Positions 15,607 through 23,697 of a stretch of 64,000 bases of DNA are shown here, in pieces. The DNA is from Streptomyces sp. CB03234. Lineage in GTDB: Bacteria; Actinomycetota; Actinomycetes; Streptomycetales; Streptomycetaceae. Where the stretch lies: assembly GCF_001905885.1 (NCBI RefSeq), contig NZ_LIYH01000004.1:558001-622000 (forward strand), read 5' to 3'. The position numbers were made by a program, and so were the translations under genes. A model generated the notes under the pieces. That model did no database searches and was not told the origin of the DNA. It worked only from the letters and a program-made list of their open reading frames with translations. Each line of letters starts with the position of its first letter. Position 1 is the first letter of the stretch.

Positions 15607-17133
15607 ATGTCCCGCACCCTATGGGCCGGCCCGGAGCAGTCGTCCCGGCCCACGGACGAGGAGGAGAGGCTGAGGGAACTCGGCTACCAGCCGGTCCTGG
15701 CCCGCCGGATGGGAAGCTTCGGCAACTTCGCCATCAGCTTCTCCGTCATCTCCATCCTGTCCGGCTGCATGACCCTCTACGGCTTCGGCCTCGGCACCGG
15801 CGGCCCGGCCGTGATGATGTGGGGCTGGGCGGGCGTCGGCCTGTTCGTGCTCTGCGTCGGCCTGGCGCTCGCCGAGGTCACCAGCGCGTACCCGACCTCC
15901 GGCGCCCTGTACTACATGGCCGACCGGCTCGGCGGGCGCCGGTGGGGCTGGTACACGGGCTGGCTGAATCTGCTCGGCCTGCTCGGCGCGATCGCCGGTA
16001 TCGACTACGGCGCCGCCCTGTTCACCGGCGCGTTCCTCAACCTGCGGTTCGGCTTCGAGCCCACGCCCGGCTCCACCTTCGTCATCTTCCTGTGCATCCT
16101 GCTGCTGCACGCCGTGCTCAACCTGTTCGGCGTACGCCTCGTCAGCGTCCTCAACTCCATCAGCGTGTGGTGGCACCTGACCGGTGTCGCCGTGATCGTC
16201 GGGGCGCTCGCGATCGTCCCCGACCACCACCAGTCGGCCGAGTTCGTCTTCACCGAGTTCGTCAACGACACCGGCTGGGCCAACCCGTTCTACGTCGCGG
16301 CGGTCGGCCTGCTGCTCGCGCAGTACACCTTCTCCGGGTACGACGCCTCCGCCCACCTCTCCGAGGAGACGTCCAACGCGTCCGTCTCGGCCGCCAAGGG
16401 CATCGTCCGGGCCATCTGGGTCTCCTGGATCGCCGGTTTCGCGCTGCTGGCCGGGCTGACCTTCGCCATCCAGGACTATGCCGGCACGCAGAACAGCGCC
16501 ACCGGCGTGCCGCCCGCGCAGATCCTGCTCGACGCGCTCGGCTCCGGCGGCGCCACCGCCCTGCTCCTGGTCGTGATCGTGGCGCAGTTGTTCTGCGGCA
16601 ACGCCGAGGTGGCCGCCGCCAGCCGCATGGTGTTCGCCTTCAGCCGGGACAACGCCCTGCCCGGCTCGGCGCTCTGGCGGAAGGTCAGCAGCCGCACCCA
16701 GACCCCCGTCAACGCCGTCTGGCTGTCGGTCGCCGTCGCCGGCGTGCTCGCCGTCCCGTCGCTGTACTCGGCCACCGCCTACGGCGCGGTCACCGCCATC
16801 AACGTCATCGGCATCACCCCCGCGTACGCCATCCCGATCTACCTGCGGCTGCGCGCGGGCGACCGGTTCCGGCCGGGCCCCTGGTCCCTGGGCCGCTGGA
16901 GCAAGCCGATCGGCTGGACGGCGGTCGTCTGGGTGGCGGTGGTCACGGTGCTGTTCTGCCTGCCGCAGAAGTCGCCGGTGACCATCGACTCCATGAACTA
17001 CGCCGAGATCGCGCTCGCGGTGGTCCTGGTCCTCGCCAGCGTGTGGTGGTACGTCGCCCGCGGCTCCTACGGCACGCCGGCCCCGTACGGGAACGCCCGG
17101 GAGCGGGCGGAGATATCCGAGGGCATCGTCTGA
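15607..17133 (+). CDS. APC-superfamily amino acid/polyamine permease
   Basis: 508 residues with about twelve membrane segments, starting ATG 15607 after CGGAGGT. Features of the GABA/ethanolamine permease branch: FAISFSVISILSG in helix 1, EVTSAYPTSGALYYMA in helix 2-3, and QYTFSGYDASAHLSEE after helix 6, the consensus SGYD-x-x-AH-x-SEE. It probably imports an amine or amino acid as a proton or sodium symporter. Only 8 nt separate its stop from the convergent GntR regulator. Confidence 0.88.
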   Translation: MSRTLWAGPEQSSRPTDEEERLRELGYQPVLARRMGSFGNFAISFSVISILSGCMTLYGFGLGTGGPAVMMWGWAGVGLFVLCVGLALAEVTSAYPTSGALYYMADRLGGRRWGWYTGWLNLLGLLGAIAGIDYGAALFTGAFLNLRFGFEPTPGSTFVIFLCILLLHAVLNLFGVRLVSVLNSISVWWHLTGVAVIVGALAIVPDHHQSAEFVFTEFVNDTGWANPFYVAAVGLLLAQYTFSGYDASAHLSEETSNASVSAAKGIVRAIWVSWIAGFALLAGLTFAIQDYAGTQNSATGVPPAQILLDALGSGGATALLLVVIVAQLFCGNAEVAAASRMVFAFSRDNALPGSALWRKVSSRTQTPVNAVWLSVAVAGVLAVPSLYSATAYGAVTAINVIGITPAYAIPIYLRLRAGDRFRPGPWSLGRWSKPIGWTAVVWVAVVTVLFCLPQKSPVTIDSMNYAEIALAVVLVLASVWWYVARGSYGTPAPYGNARERAEISEGIV

Positions 17134-17141
17134 CGACGTGA

Positions 17142-17879
17142 TCAGCTCGTGAACTCGTACGTCCACGAGGCCGATTCGGGCGCGAACCGGATGTCCGTGA
17201 CCTCCAGCACATGGCCGTGCTGGTCGCTCACGACCCGGTGCACGGTGAGGCACGTGGTGGCGACCGGACCGTGGCCGACGCCGATCGACTCCCGGCGCGT
17301 CAGCCGCAGCCCGGCGCGGTGCATCCAGTGGTACAGCAGCCGCAGGTCGGGCCGCGCGGGCCAGGCCTCCGGCCGCCGGTACCGGGCGAGTTCGGGCACC
17401 TCGGCCAGCGCGTACCGGGAGAACCGGGACAGCGCCTCCTGTACGGGCGTGCCGGCGGCGCCCGGAACCTCGTGGTGGTGGACGAGCGACGGCTCGCCGG
17501 GCAGCAGGCCCAGCCGCTCGGCGAGCCCGGTCGGCGTCGGCTCCCAGGCGAGCCGGGTCACGGCGGACGCCTCGGGGGTGCCGGTGCCGGTGCCGCACGG
17601 GAACCGCAGCAGGCTCGGCGCGAGGACGGGGCCCGCAGCCTCGGGCGCGGCGGCCGCGGCGAACGTGCCGCGCCGCTCGGTCACCACGAGCCGCTCGTCG
17701 CGCAGCAGTTGCAGCGCGTTGCGTACGGTGTGCCGGTTGACCCGGAAGCGGTGCACGAGGGAGCGCTCGGACGGCAGCCTGGTTCCGGGGGCGATGCGCC
17801 GCTGGGTGAGGTCGTCGCGCAGCGCGGCGGCGACCCGGAGGTAGAGCGGAAGTGCCGCGGGGGTCTGGGGCTCAGCCAT
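17142..17879 (-). CDS. GntR-family regulator, HutC subfamily (UTRA domain)
   Basis: 245 residues. The N-terminal winged helix is PLYLRVAAALRDDLTQRRIA to PSERSLVHRFRVNRHTVRNAL, followed by a UTRA ligand-binding domain ending in VLEVTDIRFAPESASWTYEF. ATG 17879 has GAGGG 6 nt upstream; a TTG two codons earlier is less likely. It is divergent from the zinc dehydrogenase at 18073, with a HutC-type operator in between, and convergent with the APC permease. UTRA proteins sense small molecules such as sugar phosphates, urocanate or phosphonates; this ligand is unknown. Confidence 0.9.
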   Translation of the reverse strand: MAEPQTPAALPLYLRVAAALRDDLTQRRIAPGTRLPSERSLVHRFRVNRHTVRNALQLLRDERLVVTERRGTFAAAAAPEAAGPVLAPSLLRFPCGTGTGTPEASAVTRLAWEPTPTGLAERLGLLPGEPSLVHHHEVPGAAGTPVQEALSRFSRYALAEVPELARYRRPEAWPARPDLRLLYHWMHRAGLRLTRRESIGVGHGPVATTCLTVHRVVSDQHGHVLEVTDIRFAPESASWTYEFTS

Positions 17880-17944
17880 GTTCAACCCTCAATTTCCTTC
17901 GCTCACAGTAGTCGAGCGTGCCGTGTGGGTGATCAATCCCTATC

Positions 17945-17960
17945 ATTGGTCTAAACCTTT
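17945..17960. promoter_or_regulatory. Probable HutC/DasR-type operator
   Basis: ATTGGTCTAAACCTTT contains GGTCTAAACC, a near-palindrome that fits the HutC-subfamily rule GT-N-TA-N-AC exactly (GTCTAAAC) and matches 12 of 16 positions of the DasR dre consensus. It lies 65 nt from the GntR start and 113 nt from the dehydrogenase start, where it could control both. Confidence 0.6.
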
Positions 17961-18072
17961 TAGGAAGGGGCTGTCCGTCATTCCGCCGCACTCTGGCTGA
18001 AACGGATTCACCGGCGCGGCGCCCGGGTACCCGGCCCGCACCCCCGCAGGAGCCGGTGAAGGGACACGCACG

Positions 18073-19263
18073 ATGAGGGCCGTGACATGGCAGGGAAAGC
18101 GCGACGTACGGGTGGAGACGGTGCCGGACCCGAAGATCGAACAGGCCACGGACGCGGTCATCAAGGTCACCTCCACCGGCCTGTGCGGCTCGGACCTGCA
18201 CCTCTACGAGGTCCTCACCCCGTTCATGACGCCCGGCGACATCCTGGGCCATGAGCCGATGGGCATCGTGGAGGAGGCCGGCTCCGAGGTCCCGGGGCTC
18301 AAGCCGGGCGACCGCGTCGTCGTGCCGTTCCAGATCGCCTGCGGGCACTGCTGGATGTGCGCCTCCGGGCTGCCCACCCAGTGCGAGACCACGCAAGTGC
18401 GGGAGGAGGGCATGGGCGCCGCGCTCTTCGGCTACTCCAAGCTGTACGGCTCCGTGCCCGGCGGCCAGGCCGAGTACCTCCGCGTCCCGCAGGCCCAGTT
18501 CGGTCCCATCAAGGTGCCCGAAGGCCCGCCGGACGACCGCTTCCTGTACCTCTCCGACGTCCTGCCCACCGCCTGGCAGGCCGTCCGGTACGCCGACGTC
18601 CCCCCGGGCGGCTCGGTCGCCGTCCTCGGGCTCGGCCCGATCGGTGACATGTGCTGCCGCATCGCCCTCCACCAGGGCGCCGCCCAGGTCGTCGGCGTCG
18701 ACCTCGTACCCGAACGCCTGCAGCGCGCCCGGGAGCGCGGCGTCGAGGTGTTCGACCTGAACGGCTTCGACAGCCACGACGGCCTCGTCGACGCCGTCAA
18801 GGACCGGACCTCGGGGCGCGGCCCGGACGCCGTCATCGACGCGGTGGGCACCGAGGCCCACGGCAGCCCCCTCGCCCGCACCCAGCAGCAGGCCGCCGGG
18901 CTGCTGCCCAAGGCGTGGGCGGCCCGCCTGCACCAGAAGGCCGGCACCGACCGGCTGGCCGCCCTGTACCTGGCGATCGACCTGGTGCGGCGCGGCGGCA
19001 CCGTCTCGCTGAGCGGCGTCTACGGCGGCGCGGCCGACCCGCTGCCGATGATGACGCTGTTCGACAGGCAGATCCAGCTGCGCATGGGTCAGGCCAACGT
19101 CCGCCGCTGGGTCGACGACATCCTCCCGCTCCTCACCGACGAGGACCCGCTCGGCGTGGACGGCTTCGCCACCCACCACGTCCCGCTCGCCGACGCCCCG
19201 CACGCGTACAAGATGTTCCAGCAGAAGCAGGACGGCGCGGTCAAGGTCGTCATGCGGCCCTGA
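18073..19263 (+). CDS. Zinc-dependent alcohol/formaldehyde dehydrogenase (MDR family)
   Basis: 396 residues. Catalytic zinc ligands Cys38 (GLCGSDLHLY) and His60-Glu61 (GHEPMG); structural zinc cysteines 90, 93, 96 and 104 (CGHCWMC); NAD-binding GLGPIG. The long insertion typical of glutathione-independent formaldehyde dehydrogenases lies between the coenzyme fold and the C-terminus (TQQQAAGLLPKAWAARLHQK). It likely oxidises formaldehyde or a short alcohol with NAD. GAAGGG precedes ATG 18073. The HutC-type site upstream suggests control by the divergent GntR regulator. Confidence 0.88.
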   Translation: MRAVTWQGKRDVRVETVPDPKIEQATDAVIKVTSTGLCGSDLHLYEVLTPFMTPGDILGHEPMGIVEEAGSEVPGLKPGDRVVVPFQIACGHCWMCASGLPTQCETTQVREEGMGAALFGYSKLYGSVPGGQAEYLRVPQAQFGPIKVPEGPPDDRFLYLSDVLPTAWQAVRYADVPPGGSVAVLGLGPIGDMCCRIALHQGAAQVVGVDLVPERLQRARERGVEVFDLNGFDSHDGLVDAVKDRTSGRGPDAVIDAVGTEAHGSPLARTQQQAAGLLPKAWAARLHQKAGTDRLAALYLAIDLVRRGGTVSLSGVYGGAADPLPMMTLFDRQIQLRMGQANVRRWVDDILPLLTDEDPLGVDGFATHHVPLADAPHAYKMFQQKQDGAVKVVMRP

Positions 19264-19269
19264 GCCGGG

Positions 19270-20673
19270 TCAGCCGGTGTCCGCCTCCCGTCGCAGCGGC
19301 GGCTCCGCCGGGGCCTCGCGCACCGGACCGAACAGCACCGCCCCGAGCACCCGAGGGGCGAACAGGGCGGTCAGCGGCTCGGCCAGCGACAGCGCCGACC
19401 GGAAGGCGGCGCCCACGACCGGGTCGCCCGGGGCGCGGTCCTGGACCCGCTGCAGGTACCAGGCGGCCGGCCGGTCGGCCACCCGGGTCCGTACGGCGTC
19501 GCCCTGTGCGCCCGGCATGTTCTTGTCCGCGCCGGCGGAGATGTTCCACGCCTGCTCGGCGGCGTGGAACAGGGCCCGCTGGACGCGGCGTGTCGTCGGC
19601 GTGCGCCGCGGGTGGGCCAGCGCGTCGCGCAACGCCACCGCGCTGATCGCCGCGACCGACATGCCCTGCCCGTAGATGGGGTTGAAGGTGCACAGGGCGT
19701 CGCCCGTGGCCAGGAACCCGGCGGGGCGGCGCCCAGGACGGTCGTACCGGCGCCGGACGTTGGCCGTCTGGCGGAAGCCGTGCACCGCCGACGCGGGCTC
19801 GGCCTTGGCGAGCCAGTCCCGCAGGACCGGGTGCGGCAGCCGTTCCGTGAACTTCTCGAACGCGTCCCCGTCCGTCGGTGGTTCCTCGCCGCGCAGTCCG
19901 GAGAGGGTGACCAGATACCGCCCGCCTTCGATGGGCAGCGCCACGCCGGCGTACGTCTGAGCGGGGTTGGGGACGATGTACTGGCCGATGAAGTCCGCGC
20001 CGTCCTGTGCCGGGCCCGGCCGGTAGATCCGGGTCGCGTACGCCAGGCCCGTGTCGAGGACCTCCTCCCGCGGTGGCTCCGCCCCGATCGCCGCCAGCCA
20101 GTCCGGGGCGCGGGAACCACGTCCCGACGCGTCCACGACGAGATCCGCCTCCAGGGTGCGGGGCTCCTTGTTCCGCCCCGCGCCGCGCTCGCGCAACACC
20201 ACCCCGCGTACGCGGGCGGCGTCGCCGGCCAGGCCCACGGCCTCCGTACCCTCCACTGTCCCGATCCTGGGATCGGCCAGGACACGGCGGCGCAGCACCT
20301 GCTCGACCAGGGGCCGGGAACCGGTGTAGAGGTACGCGGTGGCCGGAGTGCGGCGGTACCAGCAGCCGCCCTGCCACTGCACCATGTCCTCGGGCATGCC
20401 GACCCTCGGCGACCCCTGCTCCCGCAGCTCGTCGACGACCCCCGGAAGCAGCTGCTCCAGCGCGAGCCGGCCCCCGTCGATCAGGACGTGCAGATGCCGC
20501 CCCTGCGGCACGCCCGCGCGGGGCTCGGGCTCGTCGGGGAAGCGGTCGCGTTCGACGATCGTGACCCGGTCCGCGTGCTCGGCGAGCACCCGGGCCGCCA
20601 GCAGTCCCGCGATGCTGCCGCCGATGACCACGGCGTGCCGTGTCCCGCGACTCGTTCCCAACTGGTCGGCCAT
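19270..20673 (-). CDS. FAD-dependent monooxygenase (PHBH/halogenase-like)
   Basis: 467 residues. FAD-binding motifs: HAVVIGGSIAGLLAARVL (GxGxxG variant), a DG-type motif VVDASGRGSRAPDWL, and GFLATGDALCTFNPIYGQGMS (GD motif). This set fits class A flavin monooxygenases near squalene epoxidases and tryptophan halogenases. The substrate is unknown. ATG 20673 follows GAAGGGG. It lies 23 nt behind the NmtR-like gene on the same strand and may be read through from it, although no functional link is evident. Confidence 0.85.
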   Translation of the reverse strand: MADQLGTSRGTRHAVVIGGSIAGLLAARVLAEHADRVTIVERDRFPDEPEPRAGVPQGRHLHVLIDGGRLALEQLLPGVVDELREQGSPRVGMPEDMVQWQGGCWYRRTPATAYLYTGSRPLVEQVLRRRVLADPRIGTVEGTEAVGLAGDAARVRGVVLRERGAGRNKEPRTLEADLVVDASGRGSRAPDWLAAIGAEPPREEVLDTGLAYATRIYRPGPAQDGADFIGQYIVPNPAQTYAGVALPIEGGRYLVTLSGLRGEEPPTDGDAFEKFTERLPHPVLRDWLAKAEPASAVHGFRQTANVRRRYDRPGRRPAGFLATGDALCTFNPIYGQGMSVAAISAVALRDALAHPRRTPTTRRVQRALFHAAEQAWNISAGADKNMPGAQGDAVRTRVADRPAAWYLQRVQDRAPGDPVVGAAFRSALSLAEPLTALFAPRVLGAVLFGPVREAPAEPPLRREADTG

Positions 20674-20696
20674 GCGGGCCCCTTCGCCTCGTCGGT

Positions 20697-21074
20697 CTAC
20701 GACTGACCAGTATCCACGGCGGATTGGGGGAAGTCGCGTGCGCCGAGCCGGAGGTGCTCGATGTGGTAGACGGCCTCGTCGAGGAGCTGGGCGACATGGT
20801 TGTCGTAGAGGCTGTACTCGATGCGCCGGCCCTGCCGCACGCCGGTGACCAGGCTCAGGGCGCGCAGCAGCCGCAGCTGGTGCGAGACCGCCGACTGCTC
20901 CATGGCGACCGACTCGGCCAGCTCGGTCACCCCGCACGGCCCCTGGCGCAGCCGGGTCAGGATCATCAGCCGGGACGGCGTGGCGAGGGCCTGGAGCGTG
21001 GCGGCGATGGTGGCTGCGGACTCCGCGTCCAGGAGGGCCGCCGGGGTCGTCTCACCGTTCACTCCATGTCCCAT
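20697..21074 (-). CDS. nmtR: NmtR-like Ni(II)/Co(II)-sensing ArsR-family repressor
   Basis: 125 residues, very close in motif order to Mycobacterium tuberculosis NmtR. With ATG 21074 as start the protein begins MGHGVNG, and His3 is an NmtR ligand, so I prefer this to the ATG three codons upstream. Numbering then places the alpha-5 metal ligands at Asp91, His93, His104 and His107, the same positions as in NmtR. The winged helix includes MEQSAVSHQLRLLR. NmtR-type repressors release DNA when Ni or Co binds and so derepress an efflux ATPase; here the P1B ATPase is divergent, 104 nt away. Confidence 0.9.
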   Translation of the reverse strand: MGHGVNGETTPAALLDAESAATIAATLQALATPSRLMILTRLRQGPCGVTELAESVAMEQSAVSHQLRLLRALSLVTGVRQGRRIEYSLYDNHVAQLLDEAVYHIEHLRLGARDFPQSAVDTGQS

Positions 21075-21108
21075 GCAGGTCATCGTAACCGCGTGTACAG
21101 CCGTACAG

Positions 21109-21124
21109 ATGAAGACCTCTTCAT
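21109..21124. promoter_or_regulatory. Probable NmtR/SmtB-type operator and ATPase promoter
   Basis: ATGAAGA (21109-21115) and TCTTCAT (21118-21124) form a perfect 7-2-7 inverted repeat containing the TGAA...TTCA core of ArsR/SmtB operators. A -10-like TATTGT lies at 21134-21139, so the repeat covers the -35 position of the ATPase promoter, as expected for a repressor site. Confidence 0.7.
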
Positions 21125-21178
21125 GCGTTCCGCTATTGTGGTGCCCGTCCCTGCCGCCCCGAGAAGAGGTGCACGCCC

Positions 21179-23305
21179 ATGGCTTCCCCGGTGCTCGACA
21201 CCAGGCCCGCGGCCCCGCCCGCCCAGGCCGTCCCGCCGGCCCGCCGGACCAGGCTGTTCGCCCTGCCCGAGGTCCGCTGGGCCGCGCTGTCCGCCGTGGC
21301 CTTCCTCGCCGCGCTCCCGCTCGACCTGGCCGGAGCCCCCGCGTGGGCCTGGGGCCCGCTCTACGCCGTCTGCTACGCCGCCGGCGGCTGGGAGCCCGGC
21401 TGGGCCGGACTCCAGGCGCTGCGCGAGAAGTCCCTCGACGTCGACCTGCTGATGGTCGTCGCCGCGCTCGGCGCCGCCGCGATCGGGCAGTACCTGGATG
21501 GCGGGCTGCTCATCGTCATCTTCGCCACCTCGGGCGCCCTGGAGGCCCTCGCGACCAGGCGCACCGCCGACTCCGTACGCGGCCTGCTGGACCTCGCGCC
21601 CGCGCGCGCCGTCCGGCTGCACGGCTCCGACGAGCAGCCGGTGGACGTGGCGGACCTGCGGGTCGGCGACACCGTCCTCGTACGGCCGGGGGAGCGGCTG
21701 CCGGCCGACGGCACCGTCCTCGACGGCGCGAGCGACGTCGACCAGGCCACCATCACCGGCGAGCCCCTGCCCGTCCCCAAGGCACCCGGCGACGACGTCT
21801 TCGCGGGCACCCTCAACGGCACCGGGGCGCTGCGCGTACGGGTCGGCAAGGACGCCTCGGAGTCCGTCATCGCCCGGATCGTCGCCATGGTGGAGGAGGC
21901 CAGCGCCACCAAGGCGCCCACCCAGCTCTTCATCGAGAAGATCGAACAGCGCTACTCCGTGGGTGTCGTCGTCGCGACCCTCGCGCTGTTCGCGCTGCCC
22001 CTCGCCTTCGGCGCGGACTTCACCGAGACGCTGCTGCGCGCCATGACGTTCATGATCGTGGCGTCACCGTGCGCGGTGGTCCTCGCCACCATGCCGCCGC
22101 TGCTCTCCGCGATCGCCAACGCCGGCCGGCACGGTGTCCTGGTCAAGTCGGCCGTGGTGATGGAGCGGCTGGGCCAGGTGGACCGGGTCGCGCTCGACAA
22201 GACCGGCACCCTGACCGAGGGCGCGCCACGCGTCGTGGAGGTACGGCTGACCGGCGCCCTGGCGGAGCCCGAGGTCCTCGGCCTGGCCGCCGCGGCCGAG
22301 CTGCCGAGCGAACACCCCCTCGGCCGCGCGGTGGTGGCCGCCGCCCGGGAGCGGGGCCTGCCGGTGCCTGCCGCCCGGGGCTTCGCCTCGGTCCCGGGCG
22401 TCGGCGTCCGCGCCCTCGTCGACGGCCGGGAGGTGACGGTGGGCCGCCCGGCTTTCCCCGCCGACGGCGCCGCCGCCGCCCAGCGGACCGCGGGCCCAAA
22501 GGGCGCCGCCGCGCGGCAGGTGGCCGACGCCGATGAGACCGCCACCGCGGCGGTTGCCGGGACGGCCGTCGCCGGCCGGGGCGCGGCCGATCGGGAGGGC
22601 ATGCCCGCCCCGGCGGAGCCCGGCCTGGAGCCCGGCCCGGAGCCCGGCCAAGGGCCGGCCCTCGCCGTGCGGGAGCTGGAGGCCGACGGCCGGACCGCCG
22701 TCGTGGTGACCGTCGACGGCGCGCCCGTCGCCGTGCTCGGCATCGCCGACCGGCTCCGGGACGGCGCCCCGGCCGCCGTCGCCGCCCTCGCCCGGCTCAC
22801 CGGCACCGCGCCGACCCTGCTGACCGGCGACAACGAACGCGCGGCGCACCGCCTCGCCGCCGACGCCGGGATCACCGACGTACGGGCCGGGCTGCTGCCC
22901 GAGGACAAGGTCGCCGCCGTACGGGACTGGGAACGCGCCGGCCTGCGCACCCTGGTCGTGGGCGACGGCGTCAACGACGCGCCCGCGCTCGCCGCCGCGC
23001 ACAGCGGCATCGCGATGGGCCGCGCCGGCTCCGACCTCGCCCTGGAGACCGCCGACGCCGTCGTCGTACGCGACGAACTGGCCACCGTCCCGGCCGTCGT
23101 GGCCCTCTCCCGGCGCGCCCGCGGGCTCGTCGTGCAGAACCTGGTGATCGCCGGGGTCTGCATCGGCGCCCTGGTGATCTGGGACCTGGCCGGGCACCTG
23201 CCGCTGCCGCTCGGCGTGGCGGGCCACGAGGGCTCCACGGTCCTGGTCGGCCTCAACGGGCTGCGCCTGCTGCGCGAGTCGGCCTGGCGCAGGGCGACGT
23301 GCTGA
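21179..23305 (+). CDS. P1B-4-type heavy-metal efflux ATPase (Co/Ni), NmtA/CtpD-like
   Basis: 708 residues. Phosphorylation site DKTGT at Asp340; membrane metal site S296-P297-C298; C-terminal H683-E684-G685-S686-T with LVGLNGLRLL. SPC plus HEG-S/G-T defines P1B-4 pumps, which export cobalt, nickel or iron rather than copper. There is no N-terminal metal-binding domain. The nucleotide-binding domain carries an extra stretch of about 65 residues (DGAAAAQRTAGPKGAAARQV to EPGPEPGQGP) that is Ala/Gly/Pro rich and likely disordered. Control by the divergent NmtR-like repressor is supported by the operator between them. Confidence 0.92.
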   Translation: MASPVLDTRPAAPPAQAVPPARRTRLFALPEVRWAALSAVAFLAALPLDLAGAPAWAWGPLYAVCYAAGGWEPGWAGLQALREKSLDVDLLMVVAALGAAAIGQYLDGGLLIVIFATSGALEALATRRTADSVRGLLDLAPARAVRLHGSDEQPVDVADLRVGDTVLVRPGERLPADGTVLDGASDVDQATITGEPLPVPKAPGDDVFAGTLNGTGALRVRVGKDASESVIARIVAMVEEASATKAPTQLFIEKIEQRYSVGVVVATLALFALPLAFGADFTETLLRAMTFMIVASPCAVVLATMPPLLSAIANAGRHGVLVKSAVVMERLGQVDRVALDKTGTLTEGAPRVVEVRLTGALAEPEVLGLAAAAELPSEHPLGRAVVAAARERGLPVPAARGFASVPGVGVRALVDGREVTVGRPAFPADGAAAAQRTAGPKGAAARQVADADETATAAVAGTAVAGRGAADREGMPAPAEPGLEPGPEPGQGPALAVRELEADGRTAVVVTVDGAPVAVLGIADRLRDGAPAAVAALARLTGTAPTLLTGDNERAAHRLAADAGITDVRAGLLPEDKVAAVRDWERAGLRTLVVGDGVNDAPALAAAHSGIAMGRAGSDLALETADAVVVRDELATVPAVVALSRRARGLVVQNLVIAGVCIGALVIWDLAGHLPLPLGVAGHEGSTVLVGLNGLRLLRESAWRRATC

Positions 23306-23328
23306 GCCGTCGGGCTGCCGGGCGAGCC

Positions 23329-23661
23329 ATGGCGAACCAGGACGCATACCGCCGCGAGCTGGGGTATCTGACGCGGTACGCCAACGACGACTGGCTCGGG
23401 TTCTCGGTCATCAACGGGTCCGTGGGCAGCCTCCTCGGACGCGGCGCCTCGTTCCGGGACCAGCTGACGTTGCTCCTGGCGATCGTCGGCGACCTGTATG
23501 ACGCGGGAGCGCGAGCGGGCGAGCCGACGGAGTCGGCCGGGGATCCTTTCGTGCCGTGGCGAATGGACAGAGCCGAGATGCCGGCGCGGATCGCGGCAGA
23601 GGTCCAGCCGCATTCCCGGTTGCCCGACTCCGGGGACGTCTGCTGGTTCACAGTGCCGTGA
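23329..23661 (+). CDS. Unknown protein, 110 residues
   Basis: Begins MANQDAYRRELGYLTRYANDDWLGFSVINGSVG at ATG 23329, 23 nt after the ATPase stop. No domain recognised; it is soluble, with aromatic and acidic residues, and ends PDSGDVCWFTVP. Codon third positions are a little less GC-biased than its neighbours. The ribosome-binding site is weak, which fits translation as the second gene of the ATPase transcript. A role in metal handling is not supported by any visible ligand pattern. Confidence 0.6.
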   Translation: MANQDAYRRELGYLTRYANDDWLGFSVINGSVGSLLGRGASFRDQLTLLLAIVGDLYDAGARAGEPTESAGDPFVPWRMDRAEMPARIAAEVQPHSRLPDSGDVCWFTVP

Positions 23662-23697
23662 CCGGGGCATGGCCGTGCCCGGTTCGGGCACGGCCCG

